Below the pieces are notes generated by a model that saw nothing but the letters and a program-made list of their open reading frames with translations, was not told the DNA's origin and did no database searches. The position numbers and the translations under genes were made by a program. From CAUZJF01 sp965248605 (GTDB lineage: Bacteria > Chloroflexota > Dehalococcoidia > Lucifugimonadales > CAUZJF01), in assembly GCA_965248605.1 (NCBI GenBank), contig CBDFJV010000007.1, positions 1,364,001 through 1,428,000 on the forward strand: a stretch of DNA of 64,000 nt. The letters are read 5' to 3'. Position 1 is the first letter of the stretch, and each line of letters starts with the position of its first letter. Shown piece after piece: positions 8,002 through 16,740 of the stretch.

Positions 8002-8940
8002 CTAAGCGGTCTCGGCGTCGTTGAGCCGCCGTTTGGCCTCCGCGTAGGTCTCGTCGGACAAAGGGCCGGACCGAGCGGCGCGGGCGTTGTCGGCAATGTG
8101 CGTCGGGTCCTGGGACCCAACGATTACCGTGTGAATGTCGGGATGGCTCAGGGTGAACCGGAGTACGAACGCCGTGCGGCTCTCCCCATCCTCCCGCAGT
8201 TCATCCAGCCCCTTGTGTTCGAAGGCATCTCGCCAGCGGTCAACGGCTGTACCATCCTCGGGTTCGCCCTTCGCCACACCACCGCGTATGACCGTTCCCA
8301 CGCCGCGACCGGCCGCTTCCGAGATCCAGCCTTCCTGCTGTCGGCTGAACGCCGAATAGGCGACCTGAAAGATGTCGAAGACGTCCATGTCGAGGAAGTC
8401 GGGAAGCTCTTCTGCGTTCCTGGCTGACATTCCCAGCCACCTGACTTTGCCTTGTCGCCGCATCTCGTCCATCGAGTCGAAGAGTTCCTCTCGTTGCCAG
8501 TCGGCCAAACCCGGACCGTGTACCTGCATCACGTCGACGTAGTCGGTTTGCAGGCGTCGGAGGCTCTCTTCCAGCCCTCGAAAGACGTTCTCCTTCGTCC
8601 AGATGTGTCTCTCGTCGACCGGGACGGTCTCGCCGGCCAGGTAGTATTTCTGGTATTCGTCGTATGGGCGGCACCCGCACTTCGTCGCCAGGAAGTACTC
8701 CGACCGACGTGCGCCGAGGTAGTTGCCGATGAACTCCTCGCTCCGCCCGTAGCAGTTCGCGGTGTCTATGTAGTTGATACCGGCGTCTATGACGCTGTGG
8801 AGGACATCCCGGGCGTGGTTGTCGGAGATCGCCGCGCCGGAAGGCGGGACTCCGTGGATAGCCATGGCGCCGTATCCCAGCCGCGTGATCTCAAGGCCTG
8901 TCCGTCCGAAAGTGGCGGTTGGGAGTCGTGAGTCGGTCAT
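8002..8940 (-). CDS. Aldo/keto reductase
   Basis: A 312-residue TIM-barrel NADPH-dependent oxidoreductase. The catalytic tetrad can be read as D and Y in YIDTANCYGRSEE, K in FLATKCG and H in MQVHGPG. The cofactor-binding C-terminal part is IHTVIVGSQDPTHIADN. The start at 8940 (MTDSRLPTATFGRTGLE) is preferred over the longer frame to 8970 because it overlaps the stop of the upstream PLP-enzyme gene by 4 bp (ATGA), and FGRTGLEITRLGYG is the usual family opening. It is the last gene of the minus-strand cluster and would reduce an aldehyde or ketone made by the preceding enzymes; that role is inferred from position. Confidence 0.9.
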   Translation of the reverse strand: MTDSRLPTATFGRTGLEITRLGYGAMAIHGVPPSGAAISDNHARDVLHSVIDAGINYIDTANCYGRSEEFIGNYLGARRSEYFLATKCGCRPYDEYQKYYLAGETVPVDERHIWTKENVFRGLEESLRRLQTDYVDVMQVHGPGLADWQREELFDSMDEMRRQGKVRWLGMSARNAEELPDFLDMDVFDIFQVAYSAFSRQQEGWISEAAGRGVGTVIRGGVAKGEPEDGTAVDRWRDAFEHKGLDELREDGESRTAFVLRFTLSHPDIHTVIVGSQDPTHIADNARAARSGPLSDETYAEAKRRLNDAETA

Positions 8941-9974
8941 TGGAACTTGCCCCTCCCTGTTATCTCCCAAGTGTCGACGACCTCCCCGTTCCGCACGGCG
9001 TGCATCCAGTCATAGAGGTTGGTGGTCATGCCGCCGTGCAGCGGTATTATCGAGAGGACGTCGCCGACGCGGAATTGGCGCGCCGAGTCCGAGACGTCCA
9101 GCATGCCGTGCTCAACCGACATCCGCGCGACGCGGACCTCGGGGTGCTCGATACAATAGCCGTACGGAGTCGGCGGGTAGCTGGTGAAGGCTTTCTGCCC
9201 GGCGTCGACGATCGCTTCTCCAGGCCTCAGACTCACGATCGTGACCATCACTCGTAGCGGACAGCGGTCCGGCGCGAGCGTGTCTTGTCCGACGCGTGTC
9301 ATCCCTTCGTATGCGTAGGACCCGATGCGGACTTCGTTACAGCCGGCCGCCTTGGACCTCTCCTGCGCTCCGGTGCCGCCCCCGCTCACGATATGCAACG
9401 GAAGACCAGCCTTGCTGGCCCCGGCGCGTACTTCGGCGATGAACTCCGACGCAGCGGCACCTTTGTAGTAAATCACTCCCATGAATTCGAGGCCCGGCGC
9501 ACGATCGATCCGTTGCGCCAGCTCGACCGTGCCTTCAGGCGTTGGGACGCCGGTCCGGTGGCCGCCGCAGTCCATTTCGGCCACGACTCGCATGGTTACA
9601 CCCACGCTCGATGCCATCGCCGAAAGCCCGTCGACCACGGCCTCGGAGTCGGCGGCGACCGTGATGGTCTTGCCGGTCTGAATCAGACGGCCCAGTCGCT
9701 CCAGCTTGGCTGTCCCGACTAGGTTGTAAGGGATCAGGATGTCGTCGAGGCCGGCCGCCGCCATCGCCTCGGCCTCTCCCAACTTCTGGCATACGATCCC
9801 CTGCGCACCCGCTTCCACCTGCATCCGGGCGATTTGCGGGGTCTTGTGGGTCTTGGTGTGGGCCCTGAGCGCGATGCCGATGCGGTCGCAGTCCGCCTGC
9901 ACGTCCCGGATGTTCTTTTCCAGGACGTCCAGGTCGATAACCAGCGCCGGCGTATCCAATTCGGCTATGTGCAT
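8937..9974 (-). CDS. Alanine-racemase-fold PLP enzyme (D-serine dehydratase / D-threonine aldolase-like)
   Basis: A 345-residue fold-type III PLP enzyme with an N-terminal TIM barrel and a C-terminal beta domain. LDTPALVIDLDVLEKNI leads to the Schiff-base lysine in LRAHTKTHKTPQIA. HIVSGGGTG is the phosphate-binding loop and EVRIGSYAYEGM is a conserved block. In DSD1-type D-serine dehydratases a C-terminal H-x-C pair binds zinc; here the matching place reads IPLHGGMTTNLYD, so the Cys is replaced by Gly. This favours an aldolase- or racemase-like activity over classical D-serine dehydratase. It is coupled by a 4-bp overlap to the aldo-keto reductase. Confidence 0.85.
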   Translation of the reverse strand: MHIAELDTPALVIDLDVLEKNIRDVQADCDRIGIALRAHTKTHKTPQIARMQVEAGAQGIVCQKLGEAEAMAAAGLDDILIPYNLVGTAKLERLGRLIQTGKTITVAADSEAVVDGLSAMASSVGVTMRVVAEMDCGGHRTGVPTPEGTVELAQRIDRAPGLEFMGVIYYKGAAASEFIAEVRAGASKAGLPLHIVSGGGTGAQERSKAAGCNEVRIGSYAYEGMTRVGQDTLAPDRCPLRVMVTIVSLRPGEAIVDAGQKAFTSYPPTPYGYCIEHPEVRVARMSVEHGMLDVSDSARQFRVGDVLSIIPLHGGMTTNLYDWMHAVRNGEVVDTWEITGRGKFQ

Positions 9975-9985
9975 GTGCCTCGTTC

Positions 9986-10048
9986 TACCTCCTCCCCCAC
10001 CGGAGGAGGATTGTCGAAGATCCCGAGCCTCTCGGGGAGGAGGGGGTA
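9986..10048. repeat. REP-like intergenic palindrome (family of 1291-1353)
   Basis: TACCTCCTCCCCC pairs with GGGGAGGAGGGGGTA around TTGTCGAAGATCCCGAGCC. It fills the 81-bp gap between two co-directional genes of the cluster, so it may separate or tune expression of the upstream and downstream parts. Confidence 0.65.
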
Positions 10049-10055
10049 AACCCTG

Positions 10056-11216
10056 CTAGCTGTCACCGGCCGCTCCCCACAAAGGTCTCGATATCCCGTT
10101 GAGGTCCCATACGACCTTCCCCGCGCGAATGGTCAGGTGGCACGTCAGGAGCCTCTTCCCTTCCATTCTCGCTAGACTGCAGTCCAGGAATCCGAAGCTC
10201 CCGTCCTCGACCTCGAAAGCCGCGATGTCGGCCTCGGCTCCGACCGACAGCGCTCCCAGCTCGGGCCGTCCGATCACGGTCGCTGGGACAGATGTCGATT
10301 TGGCTATTGCGTCTTTCAGCGACATCCCCAACATCATCAGCTTGGACATGACGACCGGCATCGTCGCTCTGGTCAGGAAATAGCTCAAGCCGTGGACGTC
10401 GGTGGAGATTGTGTGTGGCACGTGGCCCTGCTCTATCGACGGGACCGCGCGGTCGTAGACGAAGCTGCCCTTGCCGTGGCCTACGTCGAATAGGACGCCC
10501 CGCTCTCTCGCCTCCCAGATATAGTCGGGCACCTTGCCGTCTTCGTCCACTTGCACCGAAGCTCGCGAATACATGTGGGTGTGGACGTCGCCGGGCCGCA
10601 TATGCTCCAGGAGCAGCTCGGGGTCCGAGCGATTCGGGTGGTCGCGGTAGTCGACCATTACGAAGGTATCTGACGACTCGGCGGCCTCTACCGCTTCGTC
10701 GATGGCCTCCCAGCCGGCCCCACGATAGTGCGCCGTTTTGACACCAACCACCAAGTCGCGATTCCGCCGGACTACCTCGGCGCAGGGCTCGGCCTGCAGC
10801 TCCGACACGTCCTGCTCGACCGCTCCGAGCATGCCGCTGGCGACGATGTTGACCAGCGCCAGCACCCGGACCCGTGCCTCTTCGACGACCGTGCCCCTGA
10901 ACTCGTCGAAGGTCCGGTAGCCCGAGCCGCCCGCGTCCACCATGGTCGTGACGCCATTCGGGAAGGCGTACTCGTCGGCCTGGACCCAGTGCTCGTAGCC
11001 ATAGACGTGGGTGTGGATGTCAACCAGGCCGGGAGTGACGATCAGACTTGCCACGTCGGCTGTCATCTCGGCTTGCTGCGAAGGGATGTTCTCGGCTACG
11101 GCGGCGATCTTCCCATCCGCAACCGCGACGTCCATAGTCGCGTCGATCTCGTTGCGCGGGTCTATGACGCGACCGCCCTTGAGCAAGAGATCGTATCGCG
11201 GGTCCGGTTCGGTCAC
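10056..11216 (-). CDS. Amidohydrolase/deacetylase family metallohydrolase (EF_0837/AHA_3915 type)
   Basis: A 386-residue amidohydrolase-superfamily enzyme. VTPGLVDIHTHVYG gives the first two His ligands; VVGVKTAHY carries the probable carboxylated Lys; VHTHMYSR and VLFDVGHGKG give two more His; TISTDVHGL supplies the catalytic Asp. The composite-domain strands at the ends (DLLLKGGRVIDP, EADIAAFEVEDG) are typical. Relatives hydrolyse N-acyl groups from amino acids or amino sugars. GTG 11216 or TTG 11219 may be the start. It lies 9 bp after a DgaE/SelA-like gene, the pairing known for EF_0837 and EF_0838 of Enterococcus, which supports an amino-compound degradation role. Confidence 0.86.
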   Translation of the reverse strand: MTEPDPRYDLLLKGGRVIDPRNEIDATMDVAVADGKIAAVAENIPSQQAEMTADVASLIVTPGLVDIHTHVYGYEHWVQADEYAFPNGVTTMVDAGGSGYRTFDEFRGTVVEEARVRVLALVNIVASGMLGAVEQDVSELQAEPCAEVVRRNRDLVVGVKTAHYRGAGWEAIDEAVEAAESSDTFVMVDYRDHPNRSDPELLLEHMRPGDVHTHMYSRASVQVDEDGKVPDYIWEARERGVLFDVGHGKGSFVYDRAVPSIEQGHVPHTISTDVHGLSYFLTRATMPVVMSKLMMLGMSLKDAIAKSTSVPATVIGRPELGALSVGAEADIAAFEVEDGSFGFLDCSLARMEGKRLLTCHLTIRAGKVVWDLNGISRPLWGAAGDS

Positions 11217-11225
11217 CAACGCACC

Positions 11226-12377
11226 CTAGGCTCCGCCGAGCACATCGGCAAGCCTCTCGATCAGTCTGACCTCGTCGCCTTCGTATAGGTTGATGGCTGC
11301 TATCGCCAGCTTGGCATCGCCTGCGGACCGCATGAAGACGCGAGGGGTCCCGGCGTTTAGCTCGGCGATCGCTTGCCCGGTGTCTTTCCCGGCAACGGCC
11401 GGGTCGAACGAGACGTGGAGCGCCGCGCCCGCGTAGCCGTCGACGCGCACCACCGCAGTCTCCGTCACGGCCGGGACGCCCGTCAGCTCTTCGCCCATTG
11501 CCGCGAGGCGCCGTTCGTAGCCGGAGATCCTACGTTCGTGGTCTATCGTCAGCCACTCTTCCAACGCCGCCACCATACCGATAATTTCCTGCCGGTCGAC
11601 CTTGAAGCCGCGTCCGAAGGACCGGGCTTCAGGATCGTAGAAGCCTATGAATCCGTGGGCGACCACCGCTTCCACCAGGTCTTTTCGGCCGCAGACGAAA
11701 CCCGTGGACTGGGGCGCTCCAAAATACTTGCCGCCGAAGCCGACCAGGTCAGCCGACCGCGCGTTGGCAACGAAGTAGTCGACCGGGAACACCTGCTCGG
11801 CCGAGTCGGCGATGGATGGCAGGCCGCGTTCTTTCGCTATCTCGACAACCTGCTCTAGTGACAGGTACGGGGCGCCCAACCTCGACTTGAGGTTGTACGC
11901 GACCGCGACCGTCTTGGGGCCGATGGCGCTGATCAGATTGTCGGCCGAGCAGCCCTCGTCGGTGCCTACCTCAACCAGGGTCGCCCCGGACGCCGTTAGC
12001 GCCCGGTCGTAGGCGTGGCGCTGGCGCTTTTGGATAAGCACCTGGTCCTTCATGCCTGTCGGGTCGGGAAGGCGGCCGATCTTGTCCTTGTCGAGACCGG
12101 CCATACACGCTGCAGTACTCAGGGCGAGGGCGGCAAAGCAGCCGGAGGTGACGTAAGCGGCTTCCACACCTAGGAGCTCCGCCACGCGCTCGCCCGACTT
12201 CTCGAGCAACTCCTCCATTTCGACGAAGCTGTCCGCCTCGTCCATGGCCCGCTTCACGGTCGGGGAAAGAGCGGCGCCGCCCCAGAGCGTCATGCTTCCG
12301 TCGGCGTTGATCACAGGCCGGACGCCGAGTCGAGTGTACACGTCGTTACGAGCGTGGGCCAGCGGACGCCCCCTCAT
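11226..12377 (-). CDS. SelA-like / DgaE-type PLP-dependent lyase
   Basis: A 383-residue fold-type I PLP enzyme related to selenocysteine synthase (SelA) and to D-glucosaminate-6-phosphate ammonia-lyase. Visible features are the opening VYTRLGVRPVINADGSMTLWGG, the cofactor loop VTSGCFAALALSTAAC, SIADSAEQV with the ring-binding Asp, and VGFGGKYFGAPQSTGF with the Schiff-base lysine. No selenocysteine machinery is in the window, and adjacency to the EF_0837-type deacetylase argues for a catabolic lyase. The gene overlaps the upstream P-loop kinase by 32 bp, so the two are transcribed together. Confidence 0.85.
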   Translation of the reverse strand: MRGRPLAHARNDVYTRLGVRPVINADGSMTLWGGAALSPTVKRAMDEADSFVEMEELLEKSGERVAELLGVEAAYVTSGCFAALALSTAACMAGLDKDKIGRLPDPTGMKDQVLIQKRQRHAYDRALTASGATLVEVGTDEGCSADNLISAIGPKTVAVAYNLKSRLGAPYLSLEQVVEIAKERGLPSIADSAEQVFPVDYFVANARSADLVGFGGKYFGAPQSTGFVCGRKDLVEAVVAHGFIGFYDPEARSFGRGFKVDRQEIIGMVAALEEWLTIDHERRISGYERRLAAMGEELTGVPAVTETAVVRVDGYAGAALHVSFDPAVAGKDTGQAIAELNAGTPRVFMRSAGDAKLAIAAINLYEGDEVRLIERLADVLGGA

Positions 12378-13023
12378 CGCCTTCGCCCCTTCCTCGCCTC
12401 CGGTAGCGTCGCCCCATAAGGATCAGGTCACGCGTACTCAGAGATGGGCGCACGACGTCGAGGAAACGGTCGAGAATCTCCTCGGGCGGGAAGTCCGACG
12501 TGTCTAGCCGCACCTTGCGTCTGATCCACGACGCGCCGAACTCCTGCTCGAACTGGCGCTGGACCTCTTCTATCTCGTCGGGCTGGACGAGCTGGTAGGC
12601 GTGAGGAGCGGACTCCATCCGGTCGCGGATTACGTTGGGGTCGGCTGTCAGCAACACCAGGATGGTGTCGGACGGCAGCTTCGTCTCTACTTCGCGGGCG
12701 TAGCCGACCGTTCGTCCGGGGTAGTAGTATCGCGGACCGTAGATTGTTTCCTCGATGTGGAATCCGCCGAGGATGCAGTTCTCATGGTTGGAGATCACCC
12801 CTATGTGATAGTAGATCTGGAAGCGTTGGAACCGCTCCTTGATCCTGTAGGGAAGCGACGCCATGATTCGTTGCTCGTCCTCATCGAGGTGTCGCACGTC
12901 AGGGATGCTGAAGTCGGCGTCATCCATGTGGAACGGCCGGCCGTGCTTTATCCCCCACTCCCTGAGGGCGTCGGCCAGCGTCGTCTTCCCGGAGTACTCA
13001 CAGCCGATTGTGATGAGTCGCAT
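12346..13023 (-). CDS. P-loop kinase-like protein of unknown substrate
   Basis: A 225-residue ATP-binding protein. It starts at ATG 13023 (MRLITIGCEYSGKTTLADAL), which contains a Walker A motif GCEYSGKTT at residues 7-15. The longer frame to 13074 adds a basic tail with no family support. DTILVLLTADPNVIRDRM resembles the strand and Arg-bearing lid region of nucleoside/sugar kinases, and FHMDDADFSIPDV and GFHIEETIYGPRYY could hold the acceptor site. The end is very Arg/Gly rich. It is the first intact gene of the cluster and overlaps the SelA-like gene. It may phosphorylate the pathway's sugar or amino-acid substrate, but this is only positional inference. Confidence 0.65.
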   Translation of the reverse strand: MRLITIGCEYSGKTTLADALREWGIKHGRPFHMDDADFSIPDVRHLDEDEQRIMASLPYRIKERFQRFQIYYHIGVISNHENCILGGFHIEETIYGPRYYYPGRTVGYAREVETKLPSDTILVLLTADPNVIRDRMESAPHAYQLVQPDEIEEVQRQFEQEFGASWIRRKVRLDTSDFPPEEILDRFLDVVRPSLSTRDLILMGRRYRRRGRGEGDEGASAGPRS

Positions 13024-13162
13024 GCCAGACCAGGTCGCCTCATATTGCCGCTGCCGTGCGGCAGGCCGAGGCAAAGTCTACCGGCGGACCGTCCGGTAAT
13101 CAACACTGGGACAACCTCGGCTGAACGTTGGCCCGACGCGTCGCCCTCGAACCAATTCCGGA

Positions 13163-14232
13163 CTAGAAGTTCGTGGCGGGCGCGAGATGGTCCAGGAAGC
13201 CCTGCATTCCCGCGTCGAGGAACCGTCGGCCGACCCACCGGCGCGTGCATGGAATGACCTTGAGGCTCCGGTCTTCCAGCGGTAGCTTGACGGCTGCGTG
13301 CCCTCGACGGTGCGACTCCCGAAGCGCGATAGTGATCTCCAGTGCGGTTCTGAGGTCGTCGTCGCTGCAACGCGGCCTATCGCCGGTTTCGATAGCGTCG
13401 ACGATGGCCTGGGCGCTGTCAGTCGTGCGCTTTCTGAGGACGTACCATCCATCGTCGTCGTACCCGGTCTCTCCGTAGCCTGCCTCGTCGGGCGGGTCGA
13501 AGCTGCCGTCGACCTCCACGAGCTCAGAGCCCTGTTTCTTCCAGAGGTGGTACCGTCGGGTCCCCGAGTCCCTGATCAGCACGCCCTCGGTGCCGATCAC
13601 CTCAGTGCCGTGCCGTCCCGCTCCTGTCCTGGTGTGCAGGAAGCACTCTATTCCGCTGGAGTATCGAAGGTATCCGCCCATCCCCTGGTCGTTGTCGCTC
13701 CACTCGTCGACCTCCACGAGCTTCCTATCGGCTGGATCACCGGTGACCCAACCGACCACCCAGTCGATCTCGTCGTCGCCCGCGAACATCGCCATGTCGG
13801 TGAAGGAGCGGCAGCCCTGCCCGGATCCCTGGTTGCCGCCAGTCCCGTAGACGTTAATCGTGATTACCTCGCCTATCTCGCCGGACTCGACCAACTCCCG
13901 CGCCTTCCACATATCGGGGTCGTTCCTGAACATGTCCCCGGCGACGACCGGCACGCCGAGCTCGCGGCACTCGTCGACCATCCGGTCCGCCTCTTCGAGG
14001 CTCGCTGCGATCGGCTTGTCGCAGAAGATTCCCTTGATACCGGCGTGAGCGCAGTCGATGACGGCCTGCGGATTGTGCTTGACGGGCAAGATCGGCGCCG
14101 CGATGTCGATGTCCTCTTTCTCGAGCATCTCTTTGTAATCGTGGTAGCCGGGGACATCGAAACGGCCGCAGAAGAGGTCGAGGCCCTCCTGGCTCCGGTT
14201 CACTCCGGCGACGACTTCAGTCATGGGGTTAA
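13163..14232 (-). pseudogene. Gfo/Idh/MocA oxidoreductase, 5'-truncated by IS copy B
   Basis: The frame starts MTEVVAGVNRSQEGLDLFC directly at the IS end (14233). Aligned by eye with the intact relative at 26463-27488, this Met matches residue 29, so the first 28 or so residues, including the GxGxxG dinucleotide-binding loop, are missing. The rest is normal: GIKGIFCDKPIAASLEEA carries the conserved E/D-K-P, and the C-terminal beta-sheet domain runs to the stop at 13163. Without the Rossmann loop it should not bind NAD(P). The lost 5' end is not found on the other side of the IS, so a deletion or rearrangement accompanied or followed insertion. Confidence 0.8.
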
Positions 14233-15952
14233 GCCCGAATCCACCGACGGACAGGGATGGACGACGTGAGGACAGCGGAAGGGGGTGAGGGAGTTACAGG
14301 CGTGATGATCCGGGCTCGAATTTGGGTAGACGGGAGGTTGGCGGGCGGTCTGCAGGCGCTTTTGGGGGCACCGATGGCGGCCTACAGTGGCTGTGGCGAG
14401 CCAGATGGCGGGATAGGACACGGCAAGAGGCGCTCGCGGACTGGGCTGGCGCGAGTTTGCGGTGACGTTGGGTTGGCTGGTGGGTCAGTGGCGGACGGGC
14501 TCCGTCAGGCTGGGAGTGGAATGGCTCGCAGTCGGGCCAGGGCGCGGCTGAACTGCTCCTCCCAGGGCCAGCGCCGGGGAAGCTGCAGGGTCAATCGGCG
14601 TGCCGAGCGGGTGATCCGTCCGGCCAAGGCAAAGACCCGTCGTCTGAGGGTCTTGGTGGTCACGATCTGCTGACCCAGGCCGATGCGGGCTGTCCAGCGG
14701 GCCAGGTTGTGCGCCATCACCTGTACCGCCAGCCAGGCGCCGTTGGCGGCGAAACGGCCCGAGGGGAGATGGTTCAGCCCCACGCCGTACTTGAGGTCGC
14801 GTATCGCATTCTCGATCTCGGCGTGACGGCGATGATCGGCCTCCAGTTCCAGCGTCTCCCCGTCCCGGTCGGTGATGAAGCCGTGATAGCTGTAGGTGGC
14901 GAAGAGAGCCAGTTGAGAACAGGGCGCCGGCTTCACCCGCCGGACGATGAGCCGTACCGGCGCGGCGTCCGCCTCGGCCTGGAACGGGGTGTAGGTGGTC
15001 TCGGCCACATCGGCGGCGCCGTCCATCCAGTAAGGAATCGGCGTCCAGGCATCTTCGGGTATCGCCTCGATGAGATTCCGCAGGCGGGCGCGCTGGCGGA
15101 TGGCGATGGAGAAGCGGACATCCATCCGGCGGCAGACGGCGACCACGGCGTGGGTATAGAAGCCGCTGTCGGCCCGCACCGTGAGTTGGCCCCTGGCTCC
15201 GCAGTAGCGCACCCGCCCCACCGTTTCACGCAGGAAGTGGGCAGCGCCGCGGGCGGTGTTAGCCCGGCCCTCGCGCAGGCGGGCCATCAGCACGTCGCCG
15301 GTGCCGGCGGCGACGTCCAGCAGCGGGTGATAGCCCCGCGCACCGGTGTAGCCGTGGTGGCGGGCACCCTCCTTGGCCAGTCCGTAGGTCTCGCAGATCG
15401 TCGAATCAAGGTCGATGGTGAATGGTGCGTCGCCGGGTCCGGCACCGGCCTTCCAGACCCGGGCCAGCAACTCGCGGCTCACCCGGTCCAGTTGGCGGAC
15501 ATGGCCCCACCTGAAGCTGCGCAGGAAGGTGCCCAGGGTGGAGGGAGCCTTAGCCGTGAAACCGAGCACGCGGGCGGTCCCGCCGGCGCGCAGCACATCG
15601 GCGTCGTCGATGCAATCTCCGCCGGCTAGGGCGGAGGCCACCAGGGTCATCATCTTGTCGCCGGTGTTCGCCCGGCCCGGCGCGCCGCCGAGGTCGAGGT
15701 GCTTCCGGAGGAGTTGGGGCAGGCCAAGGCGCAGGGCGAGGGTGGCGGGAAGGATCAGCCCGGCATTGGCCACCAGGCGGTGGTCGTCGAAGGCGATTTG
15801 GATGCGGTCGGGGTGGTTACGTGGTAGCATCTATCGGGTGCTCCTTTTCTGGGACCGGTTTTCTGTTTCAAAACCATTATCCCAGATTCAGAGGCGCACC
15901 CTTTTGTTTCTTCAGCAGGCCTCCTACACGCCGTCCTTCGGTGGATTAGGGC
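14233..15952 (-). mobile_element. IS1380-family insertion sequence, copy B (1,720 bp, inverted)
   Basis: The same element as copy A in the opposite orientation, with the same 20-bp imperfect terminal repeats. TAA lies on both sides (14230-14232 and 15953-15955). It separates a Gfo/Idh gene lacking its 5' end from an APH-type gene lacking its 3' end. Together with copy A it brackets 9,975 bp, the geometry of a composite transposon with inverted IS. Confidence 0.9.
14505..15830 (-). CDS. IS1380-family transposase (copy B)
   Basis: A 441-residue intact DDE transposase, nearly identical to the one at 2660-3985. The catalytic blocks FTIDLDSTICETYG, TVRADSGFYT and HAEIENAIRDLKYG are unchanged. It differs by D for A in GYHPLLDVAAG, A for G in PEDAWTP and M for L in PYWMDG. 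The few differences show that the two copies separated recently. Confidence 0.92.
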   Translation of the reverse strand: MLPRNHPDRIQIAFDDHRLVANAGLILPATLALRLGLPQLLRKHLDLGGAPGRANTGDKMMTLVASALAGGDCIDDADVLRAGGTARVLGFTAKAPSTLGTFLRSFRWGHVRQLDRVSRELLARVWKAGAGPGDAPFTIDLDSTICETYGLAKEGARHHGYTGARGYHPLLDVAAGTGDVLMARLREGRANTARGAAHFLRETVGRVRYCGARGQLTVRADSGFYTHAVVAVCRRMDVRFSIAIRQRARLRNLIEAIPEDAWTPIPYWMDGAADVAETTYTPFQAEADAAPVRLIVRRVKPAPCSQLALFATYSYHGFITDRDGETLELEADHRRHAEIENAIRDLKYGVGLNHLPSGRFAANGAWLAVQVMAHNLARWTARIGLGQQIVTTKTLRRRVFALAGRITRSARRLTLQLPRRWPWEEQFSRALARLRAIPLPA

Positions 15953-15955
15953 TAA

Positions 15956-16714
15956 AGCGTGCAGATCGGAAACCGGCTCATCAAGTAAGGCTTCGATCTG
16001 ATCAACGGGGCCGTATGCTTGCCAGAAAGCCGCCTGGGCGTCAGGATCCAGCGATCCGATCACGTTGCGGCAGTCGCTGTAGCGGGGTCCGACGCCCACT
16101 TCACCGTAGTCGAACACGACGGCTTTGAGTGTGTCTTCTTGACGCGAAAGGGCCAGGTTTGACCAGTGGAAGTCGTTGTAGTTGAGCACCTGCGGCATTT
16201 TGAGCAAGGCGGTTTTCAACGTCTCGATCTGTTCGGCCGCCAGGCGCCAGACCCGCAGGTGGTCTAGCCCCAGCTTCCGGCCTGTCTCGTACACGACGTC
16301 GGGGTTTAGCATGTCTGGCTCGCGTCGCAGCCAGGAGGGCACTCGGAACTCATCGCTGAACAGCTCGCTGCTCGCGGTGTGGAGGCTAACATACCACTCC
16401 GCCACTGCAGAGCCGACGTCTGCCCGGTTCATATCGTCTTTGGTAGCCAGCCTCCGCTGGGGGATGCTTTGAAGGTCTTCGAGCAGAATTGCGTGTTCAG
16501 CCCTGGCGTGGACGGTCAGTGTCGGCACGCCAAGACGGGCAAGGAGGTCATAGCAGCGAACTTCGACATCGTTGGGTGCGGTCTGCTTCAGAACGAAAGC
16601 CCCGTGGTTCGTTGTGATTCGGTCCAGGCGGTTCGTGCCCCTCGCGTGGACCTCCTCGACCGACACAACCACTTCAGGGTCGAGACCGAGCAGACGGAGG
16701 ATCGCTAGGTCCAC
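15956..16714 (-). pseudogene. Aminoglycoside/choline phosphotransferase-family gene, 3'-truncated by IS copy B
   Basis: About 253 native residues from GTG 16714. The kinase-like fold shows HGAFVLKQTAPNDVEV (nucleotide-site Lys), AILLEDLQ (hinge), VLNYNDFHWSNLAL (catalytic loop, Asp and Asn) and VVFDYGEVGVGPRYSD (metal-binding Asp). The native frame ends ...VSDLHAL at the IS; translation would continue about 66 residues into the element. The C-terminal helices that normally complete the acceptor site are missing. The substrate is unknown; members phosphorylate aminoglycosides, sugars, choline or amino alcohols. Confidence 0.75.
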
Positions 16715-16740
16715 GTCGGATCAGGCACCCGGCCAAGGAG

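Noticed and set aside
11226..12377. Selenocysteine synthase (SelA)
   Set aside because: No SelB, SelD or tRNA-Sec is in the window, and the gene pairs with an EF_0837-type deacetylase, which favours the DgaE-like catabolic branch.
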